Below are positions 7,226 through 14,380 of a stretch of DNA of 14,380 bases, in pieces (position 1 is the first letter of the stretch; every line of letters begins with the position of its first letter). Both the position numbers and the translations under genes were made by a program. The notes under the pieces were generated by a model. It was not told the DNA's origin. It saw nothing but the letters and a program-made list of their open reading frames with translations, and ran no database searches. The DNA is from Prevotellaceae bacterium. Lineage in GTDB: Bacteria; Bacteroidota; Bacteroidia; Bacteroidales; UBA932. The DNA lies in assembly GCA_031259805.1 (NCBI GenBank), contig JAIRKX010000008.1, positions 1 through 14,380 on the forward strand, written 5' to 3'.

Positions 7226-7233
7226 TATCTTTG
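7226..7233 (+). promoter_or_regulatory. Bacteroidetes-type -7 box (TATCTTTG) for the PorP/PorE/nitroreductase unit
   Basis: TATCTTTG lies in the AT-rich 182-nt gap 7121-7302. A TATTG at 7204-7208 is the best, weak -33 candidate. The predicted start near 7240 gives a leader of about 60 nt, with no obvious hairpin, before the ATG at 7303. No terminator was seen after the helicase-nuclease gene in the same gap. Confidence 0.65.
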
Positions 7234-7302
7234 TATAGCCATAAAATGGCTTATGATAAATAAGTAAGGAATGTTTTTATATTAATTAATTTTCCATAGT
7301 TA

Positions 7303-8244
7303 ATGAAGAAGTTATATATTATTATTGTAATACTGCTATTATGTGGGAGTTCTGTGTACGCACAACAGGACATGTCATACTCGCAGTATATTTTCAATAC
7401 ACTTGCCATCAACCCGGCGTATGCCGGATATAAGGAGGCGCTTAATGCAAATGTGTTTTCCCGCCTCCAATGGGTTGGAGTAAGCGGGACGCCAAGGATA
7501 TATTCGGCTATTGTAGACGGTGTGGCTGCCGGACGTAATGTCGGCTGGGGCGGCCAGTTTGCTATGGAAACATTAGGCCCGTACAGTACTTTCTCGGCTT
7601 ACGGGACATACGCCTATCGGCTATCGTTAAATACGAGAGAAGACCGCTTGACTTTCGGCCTTAGCGCCGGACTGAGCTACCAGCAAATAGACCGATCGCA
7701 ACTCCATCCCTATGAATCGACGGAGGATCTTTGGGCTTATGTGAATAACTTGCGCAGTGAAGCGCGTCCGGATTTTCGTTTTGGCGTCTATTACGATATG
7801 CCATTCTTTTTTGCCGGCCTTTCCGTAACGAATATCTTTGCCAACTTCACGTATGCCAAACGTATTCCACACATGTATCTGACCGCCGGTGGACTGATTG
7901 CGTTATCGGAAGCCGTATCGTTGAAACCGACCATGTTAATCAGGGAAGATTTCAAAGGCCCGACTAACGGCGACATCAATTTGTTTGCCATATTTGTCGA
8001 CCGTATTTGGGTGGGCGCCGGCTACCGTACAGGGATTCCGATTAAAGGAGATTTGGATAGCGTAGATAAGTTGTCGGCTACGAATGCCGTCGCATTTATT
8101 GCGGAGTTTTATGTTACGCCGTCAATACGGGTCGGATATTCGTATGACCACAATTTGAACGAATGGCCTTCGACACACGAAATATCCCTATCCTATACGG
8201 TTACACAAAAATTTCACCGTTCGGTCTCTGTTCGTTACTTCTAA
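7303..8244 (+). CDS. PorP/SprF family outer-membrane protein (type IX secretion/gliding)
   Basis: A 313-aa protein with a Sec signal peptide (1-20, cleavage after VYA) and the family's N-terminal signature SQYIFNTLAINPAYAGY (27-43), followed by alternating beta strands and the C-terminal block IRVGYSYDHNLNEW (275-288) and HEISLSY (292-298). It ends in Phe (SVSVRYF), as expected for an outer-membrane barrel inserted by BAM. PorP of Porphyromonas and SprF of Flavobacterium work in type IX secretion or in surface placement of secreted adhesins. Genomes usually hold many paralogues, so this is not necessarily the core PorP; the core one normally lies beside porK-porL-porM-porN, which are absent here. 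It is first in a unit with a PorE-like gene 24 nt downstream, suggesting a paired function in the envelope. Confidence 0.92.
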   Translation: MKKLYIIIVILLLCGSSVYAQQDMSYSQYIFNTLAINPAYAGYKEALNANVFSRLQWVGVSGTPRIYSAIVDGVAAGRNVGWGGQFAMETLGPYSTFSAYGTYAYRLSLNTREDRLTFGLSAGLSYQQIDRSQLHPYESTEDLWAYVNNLRSEARPDFRFGVYYDMPFFFAGLSVTNIFANFTYAKRIPHMYLTAGGLIALSEAVSLKPTMLIREDFKGPTNGDINLFAIFVDRIWVGAGYRTGIPIKGDLDSVDKLSATNAVAFIAEFYVTPSIRVGYSYDHNLNEWPSTHEISLSYTVTQKFHRSVSVRYF

Positions 8245-8268
8245 TACTCACATTTATTTCAATAATAT

Positions 8269-10197
8269 ATGAAAAAGTTGTTGACTGTTATCCTTCTGCT
8301 TGCTTGTTCAATCACAGGTTTTGCACAATCAAAAAATGATATCGCCAAAGCGCGCCAACTGATGATCCTGTACGATTACGACGGGGCTATATCGCTATTG
8401 GAAAAAGCGATCAAAAAAGCAAAAGTTATTGATCGGGAAGCCTTAGAAGTATTGGCGGATTGCTATTTCCGTATAAGGGATTATACGCTTGCCGAACAAA
8501 CATATGGACGTTTGATGGAGCTTGGCACTTCTAATATGCTCGCCCATAAACAATATGGCGAAGTTCTGATCTTTTTCGGCAGATACGAAGACGCAAAAAA
8601 ACAATTTCGCGATAGCGGTGTCGACCCTGTCGCTCGACGAATGATGGTGGCATGCGATACGGCTCTCTCTTGGATGTCGCAAGGAAAAAGTGCACGATTC
8701 GCCGTAGAAAACGAGGCCGGATTGAATACTCAATATCACGAATGGGGCGCTACCCCAATGAAGAATGGCAGAAGCGTAGTGTATATCTCAGATCGTCCGT
8801 TCGGACGAAAAGCCTACTCCGGCATTTTGCGTCCGTTTACCTCCCAGATTCCGGCAGGCGGCAGTTCTAGAGAAGTAGAAGCGACGCCTATGTTTACCAG
8901 TTCATTTAAAGAATGCAACTTCGGCCCGCTGACTTATGCGCCGGACGGCCAACGAGTGTTCTATTCTCGTACCAACGAATCCAGCGAAAGGAAAGTCAAG
9001 GAACAAATAACAATCCGTGAACGGGAATTGATTATTGAAGAAGCGACAATTACCAATAACGGAAAAGAAGACCGCCTGAATCAGATTTATCCGTTTGACT
9101 ACAACAAACCGTCGGAATATTCGGTGGGGCACCCGTGCTTAAGTTCCGACGGGAAAGTACTGTATTTTGCGTCGAATATGCCGGGCGGCTATGGTGGTAC
9201 TGATATTTATTATTCGATACGTACGGCCAATGCGTGGAGCATTCCGGTAAACGTCGGGCCACGCATCAATACCGAAGGCGATGAACGTTTCCCGACGGTG
9301 GGCGAAAACGGCGTGCTGTATTTTTCATCCAACGGGCACCCTGGATACGGTGGCTTGGATATTTTCAGGGCAGAAGGAGAAAAAAATACATGGCGTACAG
9401 TAGAAAACCTCTATGCCCCGATCAATAGCAGCGGCGACGATTTTTACCTGTCATTCATCGACGAAACAAGCGGATTTCTGGCCTCGAACCGTGCGGGTGG
9501 AAAAGGCGGCGACGATATTTATTCGGTCACCAGTGTTACGCCCAAGCAACCAGTTGTTGTTACGCCTGTCGTAACGCCCCCGCCGCCGGTCGCTCCGCCG
9601 CCGGTAGTGGTACAGCCAAAAGAGGAAAAAGTAGCGCCGAAATATTTTGGACTTGTTCGTGAAGAAAATACCCTTTCGCCGATTGACGGCGCATCAGTTC
9701 GTGCAGTTCACAAGAAAAACAATAGCGTAATACAGGTTACCAGCCTCTCGGACGGTTCATTTGTCCTTGATTTGCAAGAGGACTCGGAATACATGATTTC
9801 GTGCTCAAAAGATGGTTATGAATTAGCCAGTTTCGATCTCCAAACCAATTGTAACCAAAGCCGGCAATTGAAACTTTATATGAAACAGGCTGCGCCAAAA
9901 GTAATCCTAGTGCCAGATAACGGGCAGGGAACAGGAATTGATTACAGAGTGCAAATACAAGCGAATAATACCATTCCGCCAGATGAAAGTTACTGGATTG
10001 CGGCTCAAAATGCCTATCCACAGTATAAGATCGTCTTTAAACACGACAACGACGGCTTTACACGTTACACGATGGGGCAGTTCAAACAGTTGAAGGATGC
10101 GAATAAACTGAAAACAGCACTTCGTGCAATGGGCTATTACGATGCATTTGTTGTTAAGTATGAAGATGGGAAACGCGCTGTCGTATCGTATCATTAG
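8269..10197 (+). CDS. PorE-like multidomain envelope protein: TPR, beta-propeller, CRD and C-terminal SPOR-like domain
   Basis: A 642-aa exported protein. Order: signal peptide (1-20; cleavage after FAQ, or lipidation at Cys13 in the weak lipobox LLAC); TPR-like helices (about 22-140); at least five PD40/WD40-like blades (for example NFGPLTYAPDGQRVFY 217-232, PCLSSDGKVLYFASN 289-303, FPTVGENGVLYFSSN 341-355, LSFIDETSGFLASN 394-407, several followed by GGxDIY); a Pro-rich linker (about 424-452); a carboxypeptidase-regulatory-like domain (about 457-540, GLVREENTLSPIDGASV); and a final domain (557-640) with YRVQIQA, TRYTMGQFKQLKDANKL and YDAFVVKYEDGK that looks like SPOR, a peptidoglycan-binding fold. 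The first four parts match the type IX component PorE, which ends in an OmpA_C-like domain. Here the cell-wall anchor appears exchanged. It lies 24 nt after the PorP-like gene. PorE-like function is inferred. Confidence 0.85.
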   Translation: MKKLLTVILLLACSITGFAQSKNDIAKARQLMILYDYDGAISLLEKAIKKAKVIDREALEVLADCYFRIRDYTLAEQTYGRLMELGTSNMLAHKQYGEVLIFFGRYEDAKKQFRDSGVDPVARRMMVACDTALSWMSQGKSARFAVENEAGLNTQYHEWGATPMKNGRSVVYISDRPFGRKAYSGILRPFTSQIPAGGSSREVEATPMFTSSFKECNFGPLTYAPDGQRVFYSRTNESSERKVKEQITIRERELIIEEATITNNGKEDRLNQIYPFDYNKPSEYSVGHPCLSSDGKVLYFASNMPGGYGGTDIYYSIRTANAWSIPVNVGPRINTEGDERFPTVGENGVLYFSSNGHPGYGGLDIFRAEGEKNTWRTVENLYAPINSSGDDFYLSFIDETSGFLASNRAGGKGGDDIYSVTSVTPKQPVVVTPVVTPPPPVAPPPVVVQPKEEKVAPKYFGLVREENTLSPIDGASVRAVHKKNNSVIQVTSLSDGSFVLDLQEDSEYMISCSKDGYELASFDLQTNCNQSRQLKLYMKQAAPKVILVPDNGQGTGIDYRVQIQANNTIPPDESYWIAAQNAYPQYKIVFKHDNDGFTRYTMGQFKQLKDANKLKTALRAMGYYDAFVVKYEDGKRAVVSYH

Positions 10198-10219
10198 ACG
10201 ACATGAAGTAAAAAGCCAT

Positions 10220-10852
10220 ATGATGAAAAAGATTTTATTCATAGCATTCGTATTTATTGCGGGGTATGCGGGGGCGCAAAATATCACCTTGCCGAAACCG
10301 GTGAAAACCGGCGGAAAACCCTTGATGAATGTGCTGAGCGACCGGCAGACCATACGTACATTCTCGACACAGGAACTGTCGCAGGTACAGCTGTCGAACT
10401 TATTGTGGGCGGCCAATGGCATCAACCGTACCGATGGAAAGCGTACAGCGCCGTCGGCCAGCAACTGTCAGGAAATTGACATTTATGTATTCCTGAAAAC
10501 AGGCGTGTATTTGTATAATCCGGTAGCCAATACGTTAGAATTTATTGAAAAAGGCGACCGTCGCGGCGAAGTAGGCAGACAGGCTTTTATCGAAAAAGCA
10601 CCGGTGGTGCTGGTGTTTGTGGCTAATTGGGATAAAATGACGCGCTACAAAAATCGTCCGGAAGACCAGCAGTTTTATGCAGGCACTGATGTGGGATTCG
10701 TAAGCCAAAATGTATATCTGTATGCTGCTTCGGAAAACATGTCCACCGTCGTATTGGGTATGGTCAATCGGGATAATCTGGCAAAATTGCTGAAACTCAA
10801 AAACGGAAAAGTGATGCTCGGACAGCCGATTGGGTTTCCCGAAAAGAAATAA
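10220..10852 (+). CDS. Exported nitroreductase-family flavoprotein (SagB/ThcOx-like)
   Basis: A compact 210-aa nitroreductase-fold protein, expected to bind FMN and pass electrons from a reductant to an unknown substrate. From the second ATG (10223): signal peptide MKKILFIAFVFIAGYAGAQ (1-19); FMN-phosphate motif DRQTIRTF (40-47); RTAPSASNCQ (74-83); AGTDVGFVSQNVYLYAAS (153-170); and LGQPIGFP (199-206), which are typical of the family. ATG codons at 10220 and 10223 are chosen because the signal peptide starts there; the longer frame from 10124 runs inside the previous gene. It starts 22 nt after the PorE-like gene and is followed by a strong terminator, so it is the last gene of that unit. A nitroreductase sent to the periplasm is unusual in general but similar exported versions occur in Bacteroides. 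Substrate unknown; a link to secretion or disulfide/quinone redox is speculation. Confidence 0.88.
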   Translation: MMKKILFIAFVFIAGYAGAQNITLPKPVKTGGKPLMNVLSDRQTIRTFSTQELSQVQLSNLLWAANGINRTDGKRTAPSASNCQEIDIYVFLKTGVYLYNPVANTLEFIEKGDRRGEVGRQAFIEKAPVVLVFVANWDKMTRYKNRPEDQQFYAGTDVGFVSQNVYLYAASENMSTVVLGMVNRDNLAKLLKLKNGKVMLGQPIGFPEKK

Positions 10853-10880
10853 GATGTTTTCAAAAATATGTAGTTCAATG

Positions 10881-10910
10881 AAAGCGGCATTTATTTAATG
10901 CCGCTTTTTT
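10881..10910 (+). terminator. Rho-independent terminator after the nitroreductase gene
   Basis: AAAGCGGCAT (10881-10890) pairs perfectly with ATGCCGCTTT (10898-10907) around a 7-nt loop, followed by further T's to 10910. It lies 28 nt after the stop codon and between convergent genes. On the minus strand the stem also ends in TTT, so it may weakly stop larC transcription as well. Confidence 0.9.
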
Positions 10911-10968
10911 ATCTTAGACTCCACTATATTTAACGCGCATGGAAAAGCTATTCCAAACAATTAACACC

Positions 10969-12147
10969 TCACTCCGGCGAATAACGTAAGATGTCCTTGA
11001 GTGGCACTTGTTTTTCGTTTGCCAAACGGCAGGCGTCTTCGTATTCAATAGCAATGCGCGAGGAGGAGCCGCAGGTTATTTCTTTCGCCTTCACCTTTCC
11101 ATAAGGCGTAGTTACCACAACCGCCCTGCGAGGCAGGCAGGTTCGCTGAACATGATACTTCCGCAGGCCAATGGTGAACGTTTCACGGAACAAGATATCT
11201 TCCATGAGTGTTGCTTTTGCGTCGTCACAAAGTACGCTTATCATCGTGGCGGGACGGTTTTTCTTCATGTATATGGGAGTGAAAAACACATCCCTCGCAC
11301 CGGCGTCGAAAAGCTTGTGCATGACATAGCCCAATATTTCCGGAGTCGTATTATCTACATTTGTTTCGATAACCGTTACCGTGCCGGCCTGTGCTGCGGG
11401 CGAGTCAAGCAATTCGCCCCACACAAGCCGCAAGAGGTTCGGGAGTGCGTATTCTTTCGTGCCGGCGCCATAACCAACCTTTTCCACCGTCATTCCGGGC
11501 ATCGTGCCGAAGCGCTCGGCAAGTTCGGCAACAATGGCTGCGCCTGTGGGGGTCATCAATTCGCCTTCTATGTCCAACTGTTTAAAGCCCGTTCCCCGCG
11601 CCGATAAAATCTCCGTGACGGCAGGAACAGGAACGGGAATTATCCCGTGCTGACATTCCGTGAAGCCGTGCCCATCGTGCAACACCGACGCAAAGACCTT
11701 GCCGGGCGAGAGCATATCCACGCAAATGGCCGTGCCGGCAATATCTATAATCGAATCCACAGCGCCCACCTCATGGAAGTGTACTTTTTCCGGCGTCGTA
11801 CGGTGCACTTTGGCTTCGGCGAGGGCTAAGCGCATAAAGATACGCTTGGCCAAATCCTTGGCGCCGGGGGTGAGGCCGCTTTCATTGATGATACTGGCTA
11901 TATCCGCCATGGTGCGGTGTGCATGGTGGTGATGATGGTGACGCGCTTCATCTGCTGTCAATACTTCTACGTGTTTGGCGGTTATTCCATGTTTCGAAAC
12001 CTCCGATATTTTCATTTCCCAATGGTCAATGGGGAGTTTTTTCAATTCACGGATGAGCGCTCCAGGCTCAATACCCAAGGCGAGAAAAGCAGAGAGGGTC
12101 ATGTCGCCGCTTATACCGGAGAAGCAATCAAAGTAAAGGATTTTCAT
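10969..12147 (-). CDS. larC: LarC, nickel insertion enzyme for the nickel-pincer nucleotide cofactor
   Basis: A 392-aa LarC protein. In Lactiplantibacillus plantarum LarC uses CTP to insert nickel into the thiolated pyridinium nucleotide made by LarB and LarE, giving the NPN cofactor. Conserved pieces: MKILYFDCFSGISGDM (1-16), HFHEVGAVDSIIDI (123-136), IIPVPVPAVTEIL (169-181), ETNVDNTTPEILGY (261-274), TPIYMKKNRPATMISVLC (290-307) and FRETFTIGLR (320-329). A histidine cluster (His70-75 plus His77) offers a nickel-holding site. Unlike L. plantarum, where larC1 and larC2 are joined by programmed frameshifting, the two halves form one continuous frame here. It is the last gene of the nickel permease-larE-larB-larC operon, 17 nt after larB. 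Confidence 0.96.
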   Translation of the reverse strand: MKILYFDCFSGISGDMTLSAFLALGIEPGALIRELKKLPIDHWEMKISEVSKHGITAKHVEVLTADEARHHHHHHAHRTMADIASIINESGLTPGAKDLAKRIFMRLALAEAKVHRTTPEKVHFHEVGAVDSIIDIAGTAICVDMLSPGKVFASVLHDGHGFTECQHGIIPVPVPAVTEILSARGTGFKQLDIEGELMTPTGAAIVAELAERFGTMPGMTVEKVGYGAGTKEYALPNLLRLVWGELLDSPAAQAGTVTVIETNVDNTTPEILGYVMHKLFDAGARDVFFTPIYMKKNRPATMISVLCDDAKATLMEDILFRETFTIGLRKYHVQRTCLPRRAVVVTTPYGKVKAKEITCGSSSRIAIEYEDACRLANEKQVPLKDILRYSPE

Positions 12148-12164
12148 TTGCGAATATATTTAAA

Positions 12165-12911
12165 CTAACAATTTATCCGGTTGATACTGCTTGCGAGGCA
12201 AGCAGCGCCGAAGCCATTATCGATATTGACCACCGCCATTCCGTTGGCACAGGAATTAAGCATCGACAGTAAGGCCGATAACCCTCCGAAGTTGGCGCCA
12301 TAGCCTACGCTTGTCGGCACGGCAATCACAGGCTTGTCGGTTAAGCCGCCTACTACACTGGCCAGTGCCCCCTCCATGCCCGCCACGACGATAATTACAT
12401 TGGCCGAAGCAATCACATCCAGTCTGGACAGTAAGCGGTGCAGGCCGGCCACGCCTACGTCGATTAAGCGTTCCACGTCGTTGCCTAAAAATTCAGCGGT
12501 TACTACAGCTTCGTCGGCCACAGGCATATCAGAGGTGCCGGCCGTGACAACCAATATCTTCCCGCCGCCACGCTTGATTACCGGTTGCCGGCAGATTGTG
12601 ACGGTGCGCGCCGAACTGTTCCATACGGCGTCCGGGTAGCGTGTTTGCACGTCCGCCGCCGCCGCTACCGTTATCCGCGTAGCCAGCACGTTGCTGCCGG
12701 CGTCGAGCATATTTCCGATGATACCATTGATTTGTTCTGTTGACTTGCCCTCGCAGTAAATCACTTCCGGGCAGTTGTTGCGTATACGGCGGTGGTGGTC
12801 TATCACGGCATAACCCAAATCCGCAACAGGCGCTATCTTCAGCGCACGTTCCACTTCTGCGACGGACTTCGTCCCGTCCCGGAGTTCTTCTAATAATTTC
12901 CTTACGTCCAT
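12165..12911 (-). CDS. larB: LarB, pyridinium-3,5-biscarboxylic acid mononucleotide synthase
   Basis: A 248-aa protein that carboxylates nicotinic acid adenine dinucleotide and splits off AMP, the first step of NPN cofactor synthesis. The C-terminal two thirds are a PurE-like (AIR carboxylase) domain with the conserved blocks VTAGTSDMPVADEA (122-135), DVGVAGLHRLL (151-161), VVAGMEGALASVVGGL (175-190), PTSVGYGANFGGLSALL (199-215) and VVNIDNGFGAA (227-237). Cys221 in LNSCANG coincides with the cysteine that, as I recall, forms a covalent adduct with the nicotinamide ring in the L. plantarum enzyme. Start at 12911, with only 2 nt between the larE stop and this ATG, indicates translational coupling. 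It is not purE: the N-terminal region (1-115) is the LarB-specific part. Confidence 0.96.
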   Translation of the reverse strand: MDVRKLLEELRDGTKSVAEVERALKIAPVADLGYAVIDHHRRIRNNCPEVIYCEGKSTEQINGIIGNMLDAGSNVLATRITVAAAADVQTRYPDAVWNSSARTVTICRQPVIKRGGGKILVVTAGTSDMPVADEAVVTAEFLGNDVERLIDVGVAGLHRLLSRLDVIASANVIIVVAGMEGALASVVGGLTDKPVIAVPTSVGYGANFGGLSALLSMLNSCANGMAVVNIDNGFGAACLASSINRINC

Positions 12912-12913
12912 AT

Positions 12914-13693
12914 TTAATTCATGCTGCCGCTCCGGAAGCCGGCCAAATCAAGTGTAACATATTTAAATCCCAAGGTACTTATTTCGTCGGTTATTGCTGG
13001 TGTGTTCAGTATTTCGTTAAAATATTCGCGCGGCGCTTCAATACGGGCAATCGACCCATGCCATCGTACGCGGCAGCTTTCTATCCCGCGCTTACGCAAT
13101 GTTTCTTCGGCCGCTTCCACTAAGGACAAACGCTCTTTCGTGATTTCAGTGCCGTATGGAATCCTCGAAGAAAGGCAGGCGTTGGCCGGTTTGTTCCATG
13201 TTTCGATGTGCAGCATTTGGCTGTACCGGCGGATATCGTCCTTGGTCAGGCCGCAATCCGACAAAGGGCTTATCACGCCCAGTTCCCTTCCTGCTTTCAT
13301 GCCCGGCCGGTGTTCCGACAAGGCATCGTCGGCATTTTGCCCGTCGGCCACGTATGGTATGCCGTGTTTACGCGCCACCTCCAGGATGATGGCGTAGTTG
13401 TTCTTTTTGCAGAAATAGCACCGCATCCGGCTGTTTTCCGCAAACCCTGCCGAAGCAAAAGGGTCTTCCGCCACCACTTCATAGCGTATTCCTTGCCGTT
13501 CGAGCAGTGCAATCGCGTCGGATTTATCGCGGCGCGCCAGCACCGGCGAGTCAATCAACACCGCCAGCGCCTCCCGGCCCAGTTCCTCATGGGCTACATG
13601 CACAAGGAAAGAAGAATCTACCCCGCCCGAATAAGCGATACAAAGCTTTTGACAAGCAGCCAGCGTTTGCCTCAAACGATCCAGTTTATCCAT
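12914..13693 (-). CDS. larE: LarE, ATP-dependent sulfur transferase, three-cysteine type
   Basis: A 259-aa PP-loop ATPase that adenylates the LarB product and thiolates its two carboxylates. Motifs: PP-loop YSGGVDSSF (21-29), MRCYFCKK (90-97), VADGQNADD (115-123), RPGMKAGRELGVISPL (129-144), ACLSSRIPYG (172-181) and the C-terminal LDLAGFRSGSMN (248-259). L. plantarum LarE sacrifices its own Cys176 and turns over once. Here that cysteine (Cys173) is accompanied by Cys92 and Cys95, the trio that in other LarE proteins such as the Thermotoga one is reported to hold a [4Fe-4S] cluster and allow repeated turnover. It begins 3 nt after the permease stop codon and ends 2 nt before larB, so the operon is coupled. 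Confidence 0.95.
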   Translation of the reverse strand: MDKLDRLRQTLAACQKLCIAYSGGVDSSFLVHVAHEELGREALAVLIDSPVLARRDKSDAIALLERQGIRYEVVAEDPFASAGFAENSRMRCYFCKKNNYAIILEVARKHGIPYVADGQNADDALSEHRPGMKAGRELGVISPLSDCGLTKDDIRRYSQMLHIETWNKPANACLSSRIPYGTEITKERLSLVEAAEETLRKRGIESCRVRWHGSIARIEAPREYFNEILNTPAITDEISTLGFKYVTLDLAGFRSGSMN

Positions 13694-13696
13694 GCG

Positions 13697-14380
13697 TCAG
13701 ACAACTAAATTTCCATATATCACATAACAGCCATAAGCAAAACATAGCAGGGAAGAGACAAACACCAGCGCTATGCGCAGCCATTTCATATTGATAATCT
13801 TTTTGGAGAAAGGCACGCTGAACAGTCCGGCAACAGCCGCCATGCCCACTATCGACCCTACGCCGAACAGTACCAGATACGACAGGCTGTTGGCAATGGT
13901 ATTTATTTGGGTCATGACCAGCACCACCAGCGCGCCGCTACCGGCCAATCCATGCACAAAGCCGATGCCGTACGACGCCTTATGCAGCGACTTCCCTTTA
14001 AGATGAACATGCACGTGGGGATGTTTATTTTCACCGGCGTGTTCGTGTGCGTGCGTATGTATCTCCAAGCGTTCTTTTCTGAAAAAAACGTAGAGGCGGT
14101 ATGACGCCACGAGTGTCAACATCAAGCCCACCAAGGCTTCAAAATAGGCGAACATCCCATCAGGGATATTTACCTTGAATAGCAGGATGATTATTCCTAT
14201 CAGAAAAATCGTGGAGGTATGTCCCAAGCCCCAATATACACCGTCTTTCAAAGCAGGAATAATTTTATTCCGTTGCGATACGATATTGGTAACCGCCAAT
14301 ACATGATCGGCCTCAAACGCATGAAGTAGCCCCTCGTAAAGGGCGTACATCAATAAAACAAATAATGGCAACTGTTCCAT
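13697..14380 (-). CDS. Nickel/cobalt permease, HX4DH type (UreH/NicO-like)
   Basis: A 227-aa membrane protein with about six hydrophobic segments. The nickel-permease signature HAFEADH (20-26, H-x4-D-H) lies in the first helix region. Further polar motifs are GLGHTSTIF (51-59) and GFVHGLAGSGAL (140-151), the latter typical of UreH/HupE-like proteins. A loop at 107-126 holds eight histidines (HTHAHEHAGENKHPHVHVH, 108-126), a probable metal-gathering site. It is the first visible gene of the lar operon, 3 nt ahead of larE, so nickel import for cofactor synthesis is the natural role; cobalt cannot be excluded from sequence alone. The ATG lies exactly at the window edge. MEQLPLF is a plausible natural N terminus, but a longer start, and the operon's promoter, may lie outside. 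Confidence 0.88.
   Translation of the reverse strand: MEQLPLFVLLMYALYEGLLHAFEADHVLAVTNIVSQRNKIIPALKDGVYWGLGHTSTIFLIGIIILLFKVNIPDGMFAYFEALVGLMLTLVASYRLYVFFRKERLEIHTHAHEHAGENKHPHVHVHLKGKSLHKASYGIGFVHGLAGSGALVVLVMTQINTIANSLSYLVLFGVGSIVGMAAVAGLFSVPFSKKIINMKWLRIALVFVSSLLCFAYGCYVIYGNLVV

Noticed and set aside
10124..10219. Longer N terminus for the nitroreductase
   Set aside because: It would overlap the end of the PorE-like gene and bury an excellent signal peptide that begins at 10220/10223.
11008..11607. 199-aa plus-strand ORF inside larC
   Set aside because: Antisense to a fully conserved LarC sequence; no family features and no promoter.
10969..12147. Frameshift or split larC as in L. plantarum
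   Set aside because: The frame is continuous through the larC1/larC2 junction with both conserved halves present.
12165..12911. purE (AIR carboxylase) as identity
   Set aside because: The LarB-specific N-terminal region, Cys221 and the flanking larE/larC genes all indicate LarB.

Overview
The window looks like a piece of a Bacteroidetes (probably Bacteroidales) chromosome of moderate GC. Three things point there. It has a type IX secretion/gliding gene pair (PorP/SprF-like and PorE-like). Its intergenic regions carry TAnnTTTG-type -7 promoter boxes instead of a classical -10/Shine-Dalgarno arrangement. Several gene families (exported nitroreductase, EpsC-type serine acetyltransferase, PorP) have the form usual in that phylum. 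I saw no tRNA, rRNA, CRISPR array, insertion sequence or phage gene.

Layout. Positions 1-711 hold no convincing complete gene. They contain a probable terminator of a gene off the left edge and a dense mosaic of small repeats: a 45-bp tandem array, a 22-bp duplication, a long imperfect inverted repeat, and 7- and 9-nt periodic stretches. A -7 box at 663-670 then leads into three closely spaced + strand genes: meaB (712-1782, chaperone GTPase of B12-dependent mutases), a polytopic putative heavy-metal/manganese exporter (1841-2923) and a serine O-acetyltransferase (2942-3817). A separate promoter at 3921-3928 drives a long AddA/RecB-like helicase-nuclease (3950-7120) that has no AddB partner here.

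The next unit (promoter 7226-7233, terminator 10881-10910) is a compact three-gene cluster whose products all carry export signals: a PorP/SprF-like outer-membrane protein; a TPR + beta-propeller + carboxypeptidase-regulatory-like protein resembling the T9SS component PorE but ending in a SPOR-like instead of an OmpA-like domain; and a secreted nitroreductase.

The right end is a tightly packed minus-strand operon, read from 14380 leftwards: nickel permease, larE, larB, larC. Together these import nickel and build the nickel-pincer nucleotide (NPN) cofactor first known from lactate racemase. LarE has the three-cysteine pattern of the iron-sulfur, catalytic type, and LarC is one uninterrupted frame. 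No LarA-like client enzyme is in the window; it may lie beyond 14380 or elsewhere.

Most of the window is recognisable. The observations most worth following are the SPOR-for-OmpA exchange in the PorE-like protein, the NPN operon without a visible client enzyme, and the 22/23-bp phased CGCTCCC array near the left edge. I do not see convincing evidence of a wholly new defence or mobile system.
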